From: Lycocorax pyrrhopterus obiensis
Taxonomy: Eukaryota > Chordata > Aves > Passeriformes > Paradisaeidae
NCBI GenBank assembly: GCA_014706295.1
Contig: JACSVZ010000016.1
Span: forward strand, 2,194,168-2,258,167
Length of the DNA stretch: 64,000 nucleotides
Direction of reading: 5' to 3'
Below the pieces are notes generated by a model. It saw only the letters and a list, made by a program, of their open reading frames with translations. It was not told the origin of the DNA and did not search any database. Made by a program: the position numbers and the translations under genes. Positions 11,353 through 22,380 of this stretch are shown here, piece by piece. Position 1 is the stretch's first letter. Every line of letters begins with the position of its first letter.

Positions 11353-12718
11353 TGTCTTTCCCTGCATTTAAGGGCATTAAAACCTCACTGAGAGCCTCCT
11401 GAAACGTCCAGTGCCTCCTCAGAGCCACTGGTTAACATGGCTGGGGGGGCAGAGGGCTTCCTGGAGCTCTTGGAAGCTCAGATTTTCTTTTCCCTGAGCT
11501 CCCTCTCACATCCACACCCAGCTGTTTTATTCTCAGTATATAATATGGAAGAGAAGCTGAAGACGCCAGTTGAATTTTTCCTCTCCTGTCCTGGAGAAGA
11601 AGAGAAGACAGCCTTAGAGATCAAACAAAGCAAACCTCCCACTGGATACATGACTCCTTCCCTGCACACTTCCTTCAGGAAAGACTTTTTCCTCAGGCTG
11701 CTATAAAATGGGAATGACTCAGTTTATGCTGACAATAATTAGAGGAGAGAATTTTGAGTTTAGAATAGTGATTTTTAATGTCATTTGGCTTTTCACCTGC
11801 CTGTTTCATCACCCATAGAAACCTCCTCCAAATTGCTTTGCCCCAGGCAGTCAAAGGAATGCCAAAAAATAGGGTGGTTCCGGCTTTAAATTCCCTTGGA
11901 AAATCTGAAAGCAGACCAAGCCTTTCAGAGTGAGAGAAGGAAATCTGCAGAAATGTCTGACCTTCTCCCATCCCATAGCACAGAGCTCAGCAAGGTCCAC
12001 TGGGAAAGGGCCTGCCCTTTCTAGCACTGAGAATTCATTTATTGGAAATGGAGCCCCAAGTAGAGAATCTTCATGAAAAAATACATAAAATAAAAACCAA
12101 ACCTACAAAAACTGCACGTTGTTTTTACAAATCCTGGTTGTTTTTGCCAAGAGCTCAGCACAATCTCAAAATGCATTGGTGATCCAGAAAACCAAGGAAA
12201 TGCCAGGCTGTATTCAAAAAAAGGGAATAATACTGAAAACGTTGCAATGGAATAATGGAATTACAGAACTCTATGATACACATTCACTCGGAATAATGTT
12301 CCCTCTTCCGACCTCCCTGCCTCGGAATGCAGACACGGGAAAGGTCTAAGGGAGGGCAAAGGAAATGATTAAGGGCATGGAAAGACGTCCATGCAAAGAG
12401 AGATTAGAAAGATCATGGCCACATAATTTAGAGCCGACATGAATAAGAGAAGCCATGATAGAGATATAGAAAATAATTTGCCTTTTTTTCTGGTTTGCAG
12501 AGCTTTTGTGAACTCAGCCTGCACTGGTTTTCCTTCAAATCCACACAGGAATCAGATGTGCTTGGCAAACAGGAAAACAAACATCATCAAGCTGGAGCGC
12601 ACATTCCAAGAGCCTGGAGTGGGGAATATTATCTGAGATCCCAAATGAGTCTTTTAAAGAAATATTGTCCTTCTGGTACTGGACAGAACGACCTTTGGAT
12701 AAAGGAGGAGCCTCTCAG
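11353..12718. other. Unique sequence holding a duplicated segment
   Basis: The duplicate at 11698-11785 is annotated separately. The rest has an A-rich stretch near 12075-12110 and no recognisable gene or interspersed repeat. Confidence 0.5.
11698..11785 (+). repeat. Local direct repeat, copy 2
   Basis: Second copy of the 10144-10229 segment, about 1.55 kb downstream and in the same orientation. Copy 2 has C for T at position 32 and A for T at position 38 of the shared core, and a slightly longer AT-rich end. The base context upstream (TTTTTCCTCAGGCTG) differs from copy 1. Confidence 0.85.
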
Positions 12719-12905
12719 GAATAGAATCACAGAATCCTTAAGGTGGGAAAAGACCTCCAAGATCATCAAGTCCAACACTCAACTGAATCCCACCATTAAA
12801 CGCTACCGTGAAGTGCCACATCTACTCATTTCTTGAACAATTCCGAGATGGTGACTCCACCATTTCCCTGGGGACCCAGTTCTATCAAGGGTGTCCTGCC
12901 CTTTG
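12719..12905 (-). mobile_element. CR1: CR1 LINE 3' fragment, third tail type
   Basis: Begins ATAGAATCACAGAATCC, then AGGTGGGAAAAGACCTCCAA, GATCATCAAGTCCAACACTC, CTACCGTGAAGTGCCACATC and GAGATGGTGACTCCACCATT, the usual order for the antisense third lineage. The right end may extend to about 12940. Confidence 0.92.
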
Positions 12906-13371
12906 ATATCCCTGTGGAGTCCTGACTCAGAGGAATTCTCTTTGCCCCATACAGATGTCAATAACACAATATTTTCATCACCTCTGCAGTCTGTGTTACA
13001 CTTAATTTTCTCCATACACCCTTCCCTGGGCACCTTTGGTCTGGCACTACTGGTTATGCAGGAATATCTTGGCAAAATGATAAGCCAGGTACTCCTTCCC
13101 TCAAACTAATTTTGTGGCCAGAAGATCCCGTTCTAGAACCTATTCTAACGTCTCAAGTCAGAGCCCCCACCTTCTGCAGAGCTTCCTGTGAGGTTAGTGA
13201 GGCTCCCTACAACCCGCTAAGCCTTCGTGTCACATTTGAGGGGAAAGCATCATGTTTTCCTGCAGGACGTCTCCTCTTCCACATGCAAAGAACCCAAAGG
13301 CAACCAAATCTTTGTTTTCAGTCCAAGGTAAGCATGGAAGCAAAGCTTCTGAAATGGGGCCATTAAGCCCC
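12906..13371. other. Unique sequence between two CR1 copies
   Basis: No gene, RNA or repeat recognised. An 84-residue plus frame (13112-13366) has no domain. Confidence 0.5.
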
Positions 13372-13852
13372 TCACTTTGAGAGAGACATTGAGGAGCTGG
13401 AGCGTGTCTAGAGAAGAGTTTGGAGCTGGGGAAGGGGCTGGAGCACCAGGAGCAGCTGAGGGAGCTGGGAAAGGGGCTCAGCCTGGAGAAAAGGAGGCTC
13501 AGGGGGGACCTCCTGGCTCTGCACAACTCCCTGACAGGAGGGGGCAGCCGGGGAGAGGTTGGGCTCTGCTCCCAGGGAACAGGGAGAGGACAAGGGAAAA
13601 CGACCTCAGGTTGTGCCAGGGGAGGTTCAGGTTGGATATTAGGAAAAATTTCTTCCCCAAAAGCGCTCTCCAGCCCTGGCACAGCTGCCCGGGGCTGTGG
13701 TGGAGTCCCCATCCCTGGAGGGATTCAAAAGCCGTGTGGATGTGATACTTGTGGACAAGGGCCGGTCCTGGGCTTGGCAGCGCTGTGAGAATGGTTTGAC
13801 TCGATGATCTTTGAGAGCTTTTCCAAACTAAATAACTCTGTGATTTTATGAA
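13372..13852 (+). mobile_element. CR1: CR1 LINE 3' part, third tail type
   Basis: About 480 bases: GACATTGAGGAGCTGGAGCG, GGAGCACCAGGAGCAGCTGA, GCCTGGAGAAAAGGAGGCTC, the GACAGGAGGGGGCAGCC segment (13533), GGTTCAGGTTGGATATTAGG, GTGGAGTCCCCATCCCTGGA and a degenerate tail AACTCTGTGATTTTATGA. It is the same subfamily as the inverted copy at 15614-16430. Frames of 121-160 residues on either strand are chance. Confidence 0.94.
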
Positions 13853-15613
13853 GTGGTCTCTCAGCGGAGAGAGGGGTTTTTGTGTAAATGCTGTCTCAAG
13901 CAAAGTGTTCTAAGGAGAATGTGAATTTTGGAGAGATACAAAGGGGCTCATACTCCTGAACACTTGTCCATTTCTTCCAGCTGTTGGTGTAATAAAAGGT
14001 TATTAAGGTCTCTCTATACAAAGTCTGTCTTTTCAAGAGGAAGCACTCCTGACACTCACGATACTGTCCAAACTCCAAACCTTTCAAACTGTAGTTTTAG
14101 ACAAAGACTTCCATCCATGGGCCAGAAGAGAAAGGGGAAAAAAAACCCAACCCAGCACACAACAAAAGTATGAAGAATGCAGACAACAAAGGTGCATGGA
14201 AGAATGGTCCAAATTAAATGATGAGACTGCAGATGGACTCGAGAGACACAAATACCTCATTTAACCTCAAGGCACAATGAGTCGCCGGGGTCAGAAATGA
14301 AAGCAGAGATCAGCTGGGTGCCAAGTGGTTTGTTCTCAAGCTCCCCGAGCAGGAGAGAGCTCTACAGCACTTGACAGAATGGTTTCTATCCACTTCAGGT
14401 CCTGCCAAGGTCCAGAATTAAAAAGTCGAGGACTTTTTGACCTTTTTGAGTAGTTGATGGGTGTATGCAGGTCTGAACACAGCATACAGTTTCTCAAGGC
14501 AGCTTGTTCCCATGTAGTAAAAAATTCAGATCTTGATGCCACCAATTAATGGCAGGGAATTAGTGAAAGGCCTTGGAATGATGGAGGCAGCTGTACAGTC
14601 CTGTGTGGTATCTAACAATGTCCTCTGGGATCGCCAGGGGAATTTTGCAGCAAAGCCTGGGGCAGAAGGATCTCAGCCAGGCCCTGTGGACAAGCTGGAG
14701 CACACACAATCTTTTAGGATTGGTTGGTATTTCCTTACCAATTCAAGCTCCAAGCAGTTTAGGAGACCATCATGGAATGTCACAGCAGACTCACTACTGA
14801 AATACAGACCTTTCTCAACAGCTTGAAGAAAGGCACATCAAGTTGAATGGATTCTCCCCTAAAGGAGGAGCAAACTTGCTGAAATAGCAGCTGGAACAGG
14901 TTAAAGACATAATTGAAGTGAGGTGGTGCCCAAAGAGGCAGGCCAGCTGGCCAGGAGTTTATAAACTGAGTGGAGAAGGGGCTGCTGGGTATTACTGAGC
15001 TTTGCACTGCACATCATTGCCCTTAAAACATTCCTGCTGGGCTGTAAAATGTGTCCAGGCTGAAAAAAGCCAGGAAGAAACAGAGAGACAGAGCCCAAGA
15101 TGAAACAAATCCTCCCTTGAACACCAAGTGTTAACTATAGGTTAGGAGTCCTTTAAAATACTTCGCCTAGAGGATAAAACTCCTCTTTATTTTTGTTATC
15201 CACCGCTGGCATCTGGCTGTCCCCAGAGCTGACGATGATGAAGGACAGATGCTGGGGTTTTTCACCACTGCCCCGACTGTAAGTGAGCCCAATCCAAGGG
15301 GAGGGTCAATGATTGGGAAGCTCCGAAGTGCCGCTCTGCGCGTGAGGGCAGACAGCGGTAAGAGCTCCAGGTGAAGTGGTCCAAGCCAGACTGAAATGAG
15401 AGTCAGCGATGGTTAACGCTGTAAATTCCAACCTGAGACACAAGTTGAGTCTGTCAGACTTAGAGTGGGCAGGGGATTTTCCTTGGTTTTCTCTGGAGCA
15501 CCCTCTCTTTCCAGCGCCTGTTTGGGCGTCACTCATGCTGGGCGTGTCTGGCTCCCTGTCAGAGAGATTGATTCATGGGACTTGGTTTTGCCATGGAAAA
15601 ATTAATGGCACCT
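13853..15613. other. Unique sequence, no gene seen
   Basis: About 1.8 kb between two inverted CR1 copies. No interspersed repeat or domain-bearing frame was recognised; the frames present are under 105 residues and overlap on both strands. Confidence 0.5.
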
Positions 15614-16430
15614 TCTCACAGAATCCCAGAATCACTGAGGTTGGAAAAGACTTCCAAGATCATCAAGTCCAACCTGTGACTGATCCCCACCTTGTGACCA
15701 GATCAGGTCACTGAGTGCCACATCCAGGCATTCCTTGGACACTTCCAGGGATGGGGACTCCAAACCTCCCTGGGCAGCCCCCTCCATGCCTGACCGCCCT
15801 TTCCATGAAGAAATTCCTCCCGATATCCAACCTGAATCTCCCCTGGCACAGCCAGAGGCCATTTCCTCTCATCCTGTCCCTGTTCCCTGGGAGCAGAGCC
15901 CACACCCCACACCCCCCACCCCGGCTGCCCCCTCCTGTCAGGGAGTTGTGCAGAGCCAGGAGGTCCCCCCTGAGCCTCCTTTTCTCCAGGCTGAGCCCCT
16001 TTCCCAGCTCCCTCAGCTGCTCCTGGTGCTCCAGCCCCTTCCCCAGCTCCGTTCCCATCTCTGGACATGCCCCAGCCCCTCCATGTCCTTCTTGTTGTGA
16101 GGGCTCAGAACAAGACACAGCGCTCGAGGTGCCCCAGCACAGAGGGACAGTCACTGCCCTGGGCCTGCTGGACACACCATGGCTGGGACAGCCCAGGGGC
16201 CATCGGCCTCTTGCCCACCTGGGCACACCTGGGCTCGTGTCCAGCCACTGTCACCAGCATCTCCAGGGCCTTTCCTGATGGGCTCTTTCCAGCCCCTCTG
16301 TCCCAAACCTGGAGCACTCCATGGGGCTGTTGTGATCTAAGTGCCGACCCAGCACTTGGCCATTCTGACCCTCAACCTGTTGTCCTTGTCCCATGGATCC
16401 AGACCAGGGATATGCTCTCCATACAGGGAC
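15614..16430 (-). mobile_element. CR1: CR1 LINE, long minus-strand copy
   Basis: From the left: tail CACAGAATCCCAGAATCAC, GGTTGGAAAAGACTTCCAAG, GATCATCAAGTCCAACCTGT, GGGATGGGGACTCCAAACCT, CAGGCTGAGCCCCTTTCCCA, GAGGGCTCAGAACAAGACAC, then TGGGGCTGTTGTGATCTAAG and CCAGCACTTGGCCATTCTGA. The last two are antisense to CR1 sequence near the end of ORF2, so this copy reaches further 5' than most. Frames of 187 and 172 residues crossing it are chance. The right boundary is uncertain. Confidence 0.93.
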
Positions 16431-16547
16431 ATGGCTGGTCTCTGTCTACAGAGTGAAGACAAGTCCTCCAAGCGGTTCCTTGAAGACCATCCCATCTCCA
16501 CTTCTGGTCCCTCTCCTGACCCACTGCTCCATGAGAGAGCAGGCCTG

Positions 16548-16645
16548 TGCAATCCTATATAATGGGATAACCAGGATATTTTTGTGATTAGCTAGAGTGG
16601 ATGCAAACCTTCCCCAAAATTACCCAGGGTAAAATTGCCTTTTCC
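16548..16645 (+). repeat. Diverged local repeat, copy 1
   Basis: Starts TGCAATCCTATATAATGGGA, continues through TATTTTTGTGATTAGCTAGA to GGATGCAAACC, and ends GGGTAAAATTGCCTT. It aligns with 17470-17553 in the same orientation about 0.9 kb downstream. Probably an old unclassified interspersed repeat or a local duplication. Confidence 0.75.
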
Positions 16646-17214
16646 ATGTCTCACTCTTCCACCTTTCTCCTACCTCATGGCATGGTCCTCTTTGAGCAAA
16701 TGACTCATTTTAGTTCATTTTTGAACCATTGCAAGAGGCAGGAATTGGAGATGGATGGCCTTCCACGCCAGCTGGTGGGACAAATCCTCTATTTCTGACT
16801 TTAGATCAGAAAAGGATCTTGTCTGAAATCCATCTTCGCAGAGCAGGGTCTTTCCATGCTTTCAGAGGGTATCACTGGGCAATGGTAATGCTGCAATTCT
16901 CCATCTGCCACACCTGCTAAGTAGTCCCTGCACTGTTCATATGGCACTTGTGCTTGTGCACTCCTTGTTTTGGAGTTAATGGTTTGGATTTTACCCCCAG
17001 AAGTGTTGACACCTTGCATCTGAGCAGCCTTTGGTGACAGAATTTGGTTCCCGAGGTCGGCGGAGCTGTGGCTGGTGTTCTGCATTGTCTGGGTAGAATT
17101 TCCTCTGCCATACCAACTCCAGTTGGTGCAGTGGTTTCTGGGTTTTTCCAGCAGGATTCCCACTCGCCTTGCTCTGTTGGAGTGCGTGCAGCCGAAGAAA
17201 CCGTCCCTCATCTC

Positions 17215-17420
17215 TATTAAAAAATATTCAAAACGATGCGGGGAGTAGAAGTTCGAGTTAATTACAAATTATTCTCGATTTCACTAGCATTTTATTAACA
17301 AATCCACATTAATCCAGTATTAAAGCAGGGCGGGATTATAGGATTTCTCTCATCTGAAGCTTGGAGCAAGGGAAGTCTATAATAAACCTACCTATTCATT
17401 TGACACAAAGCTGTTCTATC
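17215..17420. promoter_or_regulatory. Candidate regulatory block
   Basis: Unique AT-rich sequence with GAGTTAATTACAAATTATTC (17256), TTTATTAACAAATCCACATT (17291) and CTATTCATTTGACA (17391), plus scattered CpGs (ACGATGCGGGG, TTCTCGATTT). Looks like conserved non-coding DNA; conservation not tested. Confidence 0.35.
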
Positions 17421-17469
17421 AAATCTACCCCAACACGGGGCTCCCCCACCCTTCCCTGCCACATCCATA

Positions 17470-17553
17470 TGCAATCCTATACAATAGGAACAGTATATTT
17501 TTATGATTAACCAGAATAGATACAAACCCAAGCTGGGGTAGAATTGCCTTCCC
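17470..17553 (+). repeat. Diverged local repeat, copy 2
   Basis: Starts TGCAATCCTATACAATAGGA, then TATTTTTATGATTAACCAGA, ATAGATACAAACC, a short indel, and GGGTAGAATTGCCTT. In the best-aligned 33 bases there are six differences from copy 1, all transitions. Confidence 0.75.
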
Positions 17554-17869
17554 AGCAGCACTGGCCTTGAAGAGGTTTTTCTGGCTTCCCAAGCTGTGTG
17601 GGTGACTTACTGGGAGCACCTCCCACCTGGTGGAGACCTCCCAGCTCCATGTTTGAGTCCATCTCCAGCACAGAACTATCCCCAAAGCTGTTTAAATGCC
17701 CAACATTAATTTAAAAGCAAGATGAGCTCATGGGAAAGGATGCTTCCTCTGCAAATCAAGGCTTACGCCACGAGGTGGGACACACCGGAGGAAGGAACGG
17801 ATCTGAGCTGGAAGAAATAAGAGGGAAAGGCAGAACTGTTTCATCTTGATCCTGCCACGGTCCTCAAAA

Positions 17870-18075
17870 TTGTCTTGAAAGTTTTCCCAGGGAGAAGCTA
17901 GCGAAAGACCGAAATAGTTTGCTTTAAGATATAATCCTTTTAATAAAATGTGAGGGTCAGAATTTCACGTTGGCACTGAACATTTTGCTAAATAGGGCAT
18001 GATGAGTTTGCTGTTCTGCTCCCGGACTGGGCGCTCGTGCTTGTGTGGCGTGGGGGATAATAATTGCATGAAATC
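17870..18075. promoter_or_regulatory. Candidate regulatory block
   Basis: Unique sequence with AAGATATAATCCTTTTAATA (17925), GCTAAATAGGGCATGATGAG and GGGGATAATAATTGCATGAA (18052; POU/homeodomain-like). Low support from one sequence. Confidence 0.28.
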
Positions 18076-18191
18076 ACCATCTCTGCCGGGGCTGGGGCAG
18101 GTTGAGCTCTCCAAAGTGTAACAGCTCCTGAGCTCAAAGGATTCTTCGTCATTTTACAGACCTCGCTAACAAAAACTTTTGCCTTGACAAC

Positions 18192-18212
18192 AAAAAAAAA
18201 AAAAAAAAAAAA
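18192..18212. repeat. Poly-A run, 21 bases
   Basis: Uninterrupted A run. There is no CR1 or SINE body next to it and no AATAAA-defined processed-gene copy upstream that I can see, so it is treated as a simple repeat. Confidence 0.9.
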
Positions 18213-19023
18213 TCCAGAGAAAATGAAGAAAAAGTTCAGCTTTTGCAGATCTTCATTGTCTCGCTCATCAGGGGCACCATGGAGACCTGAAAACTGAAAT
18301 AATTTCATTTTATCCCTCCAAAACTATCCATTTTCCTACAGGTTTCTGATGCAATAAAAAGGGGATTTGCTCATGGATAATTCTGCTGATTCCAGAAGCT
18401 GCATTTCTGTCTCAGAAATCGGCGTTTTCAGCCAAATCTAATTGCTTTCCTCTTGATTTAGATGTGACACAGGCTTGGAGCTGGGCAGAAATGGGACTGT
18501 TTGGGACATGCCAGCGATGGGGCTTGGGAATGGATGTCCTTCAGAGCCGTGTTGGGTTTTTTAACATCTCTTTATGTTACCTACTGTCCAGGTCTGTTTT
18601 CCCAGGAATATTTTTGAGACTAGTAAACAAGGGAATATGTATTAGAGAAGAGAGGTGAAGCCAATTTCCACCTACTAGAGAGTCAAGGGCAGTATTTTAT
18701 TTTTTGGCAGAATTATTTCACTTGACCCTGGGTCTGGACCCAGAGCACTCTCTTCTTGGGTAGAGATGGTTTCACCTAGTGGGGAGCTGGAGACACAACT
18801 GGGGTCACGAGATTTTAGGGTACCCTGCACCTCCCCACCCTTTGCATTTAGGAGATCAATTCTCGTGTGTGAGTCTGAACATCCCAGAGATTTTTGGGTA
18901 GATCACCCAGGTGGGGTAAGGCTCTGTCCACCTCCTCTGATGAGAAACCTGCTGTTGGTCTCCAGGTCTCCCCTTTGAGCCAGGCAAGGGCAGAGGGAAA
19001 TGCTGCCCCAAGATGTCAGCCTT

Positions 19024-19083
19024 GGTTCTGACTGTGGATGATCTCAAAGGGCTTTTCCAACCTAAATGTTTCTCTGAGTCCTT
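19024..19083 (+). mobile_element. CR1: CR1 LINE tail remnant
   Basis: Only the extreme 3' end is visible: GATGATCTCAAAGGGCTTTT, CCAACCTAAATGTTTCTCTG, close to the tail of the copy ending at 13852 (GATGATCTTTGAGAGCTTTT). Too short to assign further. Confidence 0.6.
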
Positions 19084-20104
19084 GGAGCTCAGAGTCTGGA
19101 CAAGCACCAGTTCCAAGCCAGAGTTCCTGCAGCTCCTTGCACAGCCAAGAGAGAAGCACGGACAGGTGAGCAGGAGTGGGAGTCCCACCGGAATGTCAGG
19201 GCAGGACCTGAACCCCTGCTGGGTTTTGTGCAGAGTGGAACACGGATCCGTGGATGTTTCATTCCCACCACGCCCGTCTGGCTTCACTCAATCCATGCTT
19301 TAAAGCAGGTCCAGCCTGGGTTTCTCCTCCCCGGCTGGAATGTCACAAATAATATCCCTTGATCTGGGGACCACTCGGTGACACTTCCTGGGTGACACAG
19401 TGTGGTTCCTGCACCAAGGCATGGATGACAATGCTGTCAAACAGCATTTTAATTCCTGCCTTTTTCCAGGTTGCACTGGAAAAACCATCACCTTTCAGAG
19501 CGCTGCTGGGAGTGGCTTCGAGGGCTGGGGCGGAGCTTTCTTTGGAAGGAAATTTATTGTCCCTCTGCTCGTTGCCAGGTCTCTGCCACCTTCCCTGCAG
19601 ATAATTTGGAGCACAAACAGCCCTATTGTGCCTGTCACTTCAGGAGCCCCCTGATAAACAAGGCTCTGGAGGGGACCTGACGTGAAAATATGAGATTCCT
19701 CCTGCCCACAGCCAGTGCCAAGATCCCAAACAAAATGCACCATCTGCATCAGGTCCTATTAAGTAAATTATTGCTCTAGAATTTTTAAAGAAAATAAGAA
19801 CGTAGTAAAAACAGAACGAGCCCAAGGAAGTTCTTTCGCAAATTAGTCCCGATTTGCAAGAAAAATTATGCAATTGAAGGAGCTCCAAGACAACAAATGA
19901 GCCCAAGGCCGAGACATCCATTAATGGGACCATTTGTATCAAGAAGTTTCTTCTCTCTCACCTCATCTCAGGCTCCTCTTTTGAGGGTTTTTTCAGGTGT
20001 GGGTTGAGATACGGATGCACATGATCACTGAGTGCTCTCCTGGCTGTCCTGAACCCTGATCTTGAAGCCAGGGGGAGGCGGTGGTACCTAAGGGATATGC
20101 TGAG
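19084..20104. other. Unique sequence, no gene seen
   Basis: About 1 kb with no recognisable repeat. Overlapping frames (up to 143 residues, minus, 18856-19287) have no domain. An AT-rich segment near 19755-19870 contains TTAAGTAAATTATTGC. Confidence 0.5.
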
Positions 20105-20962
20105 GATATTCGCCACTGGTACTGAGCTGGGAGGAGCTGTTGACTCCCTGGAAAGCAGAGAGGCCCTGCAGAGAGACCTGGACAAGTGAGACGGCTGGGC
20201 AGTCACCAACTGAATGAAGCTGAACAGAGACAAGTGCTGTATCCTGCTCCTGGGACTAGGCTACCCTGGAAATACAGAGTGGGGAAGGAGAGGCTGGAGA
20301 GCAGCTGCAGGAAGGGACCTGAGGGCCCTGGTCCATGGCCAGTTGGATCTGAGTCAGGAGTGTCCTGGAGCCAGGAGGGACATCCCTGTCCTGGGGGGAA
20401 TCAGGCCCAACATCACCAGCCAGGCCAGGGAAGGGATTGTCCCACTCTGCTCTGGGCAGGGGTGGCCTCACCTCGAGTGCTGGGGGCAGGTTTGGGTGCC
20501 ACAATATCAGAAGGACCTAAAGCTATCGGAGAGCATCCAAAGGAGGGATATGAAGATGGTGGAGAGTCTCCAGGTGCAGCCATATGAGGAATGGATGAGC
20601 CAATTTGGCTTGTTCAGCTGCAGAAGAGGAGATGGAGGTCAGACCTCACCCTGATCTGCAGCTCCTCCCGAGGGGCAGCTCCAATCTCTCCTCTCTGTGA
20701 CCAGGGACGTGTCCCAAGGAAACGGCTGGAGCTGTGTCAGGGTTGGGTATTGGGAAAAGGTTCTTCCCCCAGAGGGTGGGCAGGGTTTGAACAGGCTTCC
20801 CAGGGAATGGTCCCGGCCCCGAGGCTGCCAGAGCTCCAGGAGCAATTGGACAATGCTCTCAGGGATGCCCGGGGTGGGATTGTTGGGGTGTCTGTGCAGG
20901 GCCAGGAGCTGGACTCAATGGTCCTCGTGGACATCTTCCAACTCGGGATATTCCATGATTCT
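20105..20962 (+). mobile_element. CR1: CR1 LINE, longest copy in window, second tail type
   Basis: About 860 bases. From the left: ACTGAGCTGGGAGGAGCTGT, CCCTGCAGAGAGACCTGGAC, AGACAAGTGCTGTATCCTGC, a GGCAGGTTTGGGTGCCACAA segment, TATTGGGAAAAGGTTCTTCC, GCCAGAGCTCCAGGAGCAAT, TGTCTGTGCAGGGCCAGGAG and a TTCCATGATTCTAAC tail. This is the sense order of the second lineage, matching the minus copies at 4731 and 8821. The left boundary is gradual. Frames of 133-165 residues through it are not intact ORF2. Confidence 0.94.
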
Positions 20963-22164
20963 AACAGGAGCAGCATCCAGGGGACCTGCAGCCTGTTTGT
21001 TGTTGCTTGGAGGCGCTGGAATGGAAGGACAGACCTCGCTGTCATCCTGGACAAGCGATGTTGAGGACAACACAAGACCTGGACCTGGGAAAGCAGAGGC
21101 ATCTCCCATGGGAGATCTTACAGGCATTAAAGGGCTCTGGAGCACAATGCCTGTGGGAATTGCGGGGCTGTCTCTGCTTGTTCCTTGTTGGTAACACCAA
21201 TCCTTCATCTCCCAGCCTGTCCCAGGCTCCTCCTGAGCTCCCTCAGCACAGCCAGACCCAGCCATTAAACACATCCCAACAAGGCTCAGTACAAGGCTTC
21301 CGAAAAGCCGGGCTCAAAATAACTCCACTCTAATGCGAGCTGCAGACAAAGGCAAAGAAAAGCAGAGGAGCAGGCACCCTTCAAGCTAAAGCATGTTATT
21401 AAGGAATATTCCTTTTTTGAAGTTTGTTGATTTTATTTTTATCATATTTTAGCACAAACCCTTTTCATGTTATAAATTAAGTAACTGCTGCAGAAGGGTT
21501 ATGTTGTGGGGTGCTTTTTTTTTAAGATGCATTTCCTATAGAGAGATTTTTAAAGTTTCCAGTACAAAAAAAAAAACAAACCTAAAAAAAACGTGGAAAG
21601 CTGTGTTGAATTATGTGATACATTGAAATTAAAATGAAATTCCAAATTATCTTGCAGTCAGGGGCTGATGTGGACTGAGTGATAATAAATAAAGGTTAAA
21701 AGGACATTGGCAAGTCTTTTTTCATGGCTTTCAATTTTTCCCCTCCCTGTTGTTTGTAAAAACCTCTTAGAAGATTAAAAATAATATTTCTTTCTCTATT
21801 GATTTTTTTTCTTTTTCCACGTTTGAAAACAGCATTTATTTATTTTCTGTGTTTCTAATGGAGCTGGGATTAATGTAGCTTTATTTGGTCTCTGCTTGGC
21901 TTGTGCTTTCGGCTTGTGGAGGGACTCGGTGCAGCCCAGGGAAGGACGATCACCAGCAGGATTGCAGGAACCCAGCACCAAATTCCTCAGCACATTCCCA
22001 GCCAGGGGTGAAGGTCCTCAGAAAATGTTTTGACCTTGGTGCAGCCACACAAAAAACTCATCTCATTTAATTTTGACACTCCCTATCCCTATGTCTGGGG
22101 CTGAGCCTGGTCCAAAGGCTCCATCCCATCATGTCCCAAGTTCCGGAGGGAAGAAGACATCGTC
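20963..22164. other. Unique sequence including an AT-rich block
   Basis: Contains 21370-21880 (annotated separately). No interspersed repeat or coding frame is supported. Confidence 0.5.
21370..21880. promoter_or_regulatory. Candidate regulatory block, AT-rich
   Basis: About 500 bases rich in A and T, with GTTATAAATTAAGTAACTG (21470), GTGATAATAAATAAAGG (21680), A-runs and T-runs, and GGGATTAATGTAGCTTTATT at the end. No repeat body seen. It could be conserved non-coding DNA or simply AT-rich spacer. Confidence 0.27.
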
Positions 22165-22380
22165 AAATCATGGAATCCCAGAACGGTTTGGGTTGGAAGA
22201 GACCTTAAAGCCCATCCTGTTCTACTCCATGCCATGGGCAGGGACACCTTCCACTGTCCCAGGTTGCTCCAAGCCCCATCCAACCTGGCCTTGGACACTT
22301 CCAGGGATCCAGGGGCAGCCACAGCTTCTCTGGGCAACCTGTGCCAGGGCCTTCCCACCCTCACAGGGAACAATTTCTAA
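22165..22380 (-). mobile_element. CR1: CR1 LINE 3' fragment, main tail type
   Basis: Starts AATCATGGAATCCCAGAACG, then GGTTTGGGTTGGAAGAGACC, CCATGGGCAGGGACACCTTC, GTTGCTCCAAGCCCCATCCA and CCACCCTCACAGGGAACAAT. Main lineage of the window, as at 1-511 but inverted and cut in the GGGAAGAAATT segment. Confidence 0.95.

Larger units (their letters stand above)
16431..19023. other. Unique sequence with a diverged local repeat and candidate regulatory blocks
   Basis: Contains the repeat pair 16548/17470, the blocks 17215-17420 and 17870-18075, and a 21-base A run (18192-18212). The stretch 18430-19020 has no feature I recognise. Frames up to 136 residues (16801-17211 minus) have no domain. Confidence 0.5.

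Noticed and set aside
15703..16278. Frames of 121-187 residues on both strands
   Set aside because: They lie inside the 3' region of a CR1 copy and do not match CR1 ORF2 motifs.
18192..18212. Poly-A run considered as the end of a processed pseudogene
   Set aside because: No coding similarity upstream, no AATAAA at the right distance and no flanking target duplication visible.
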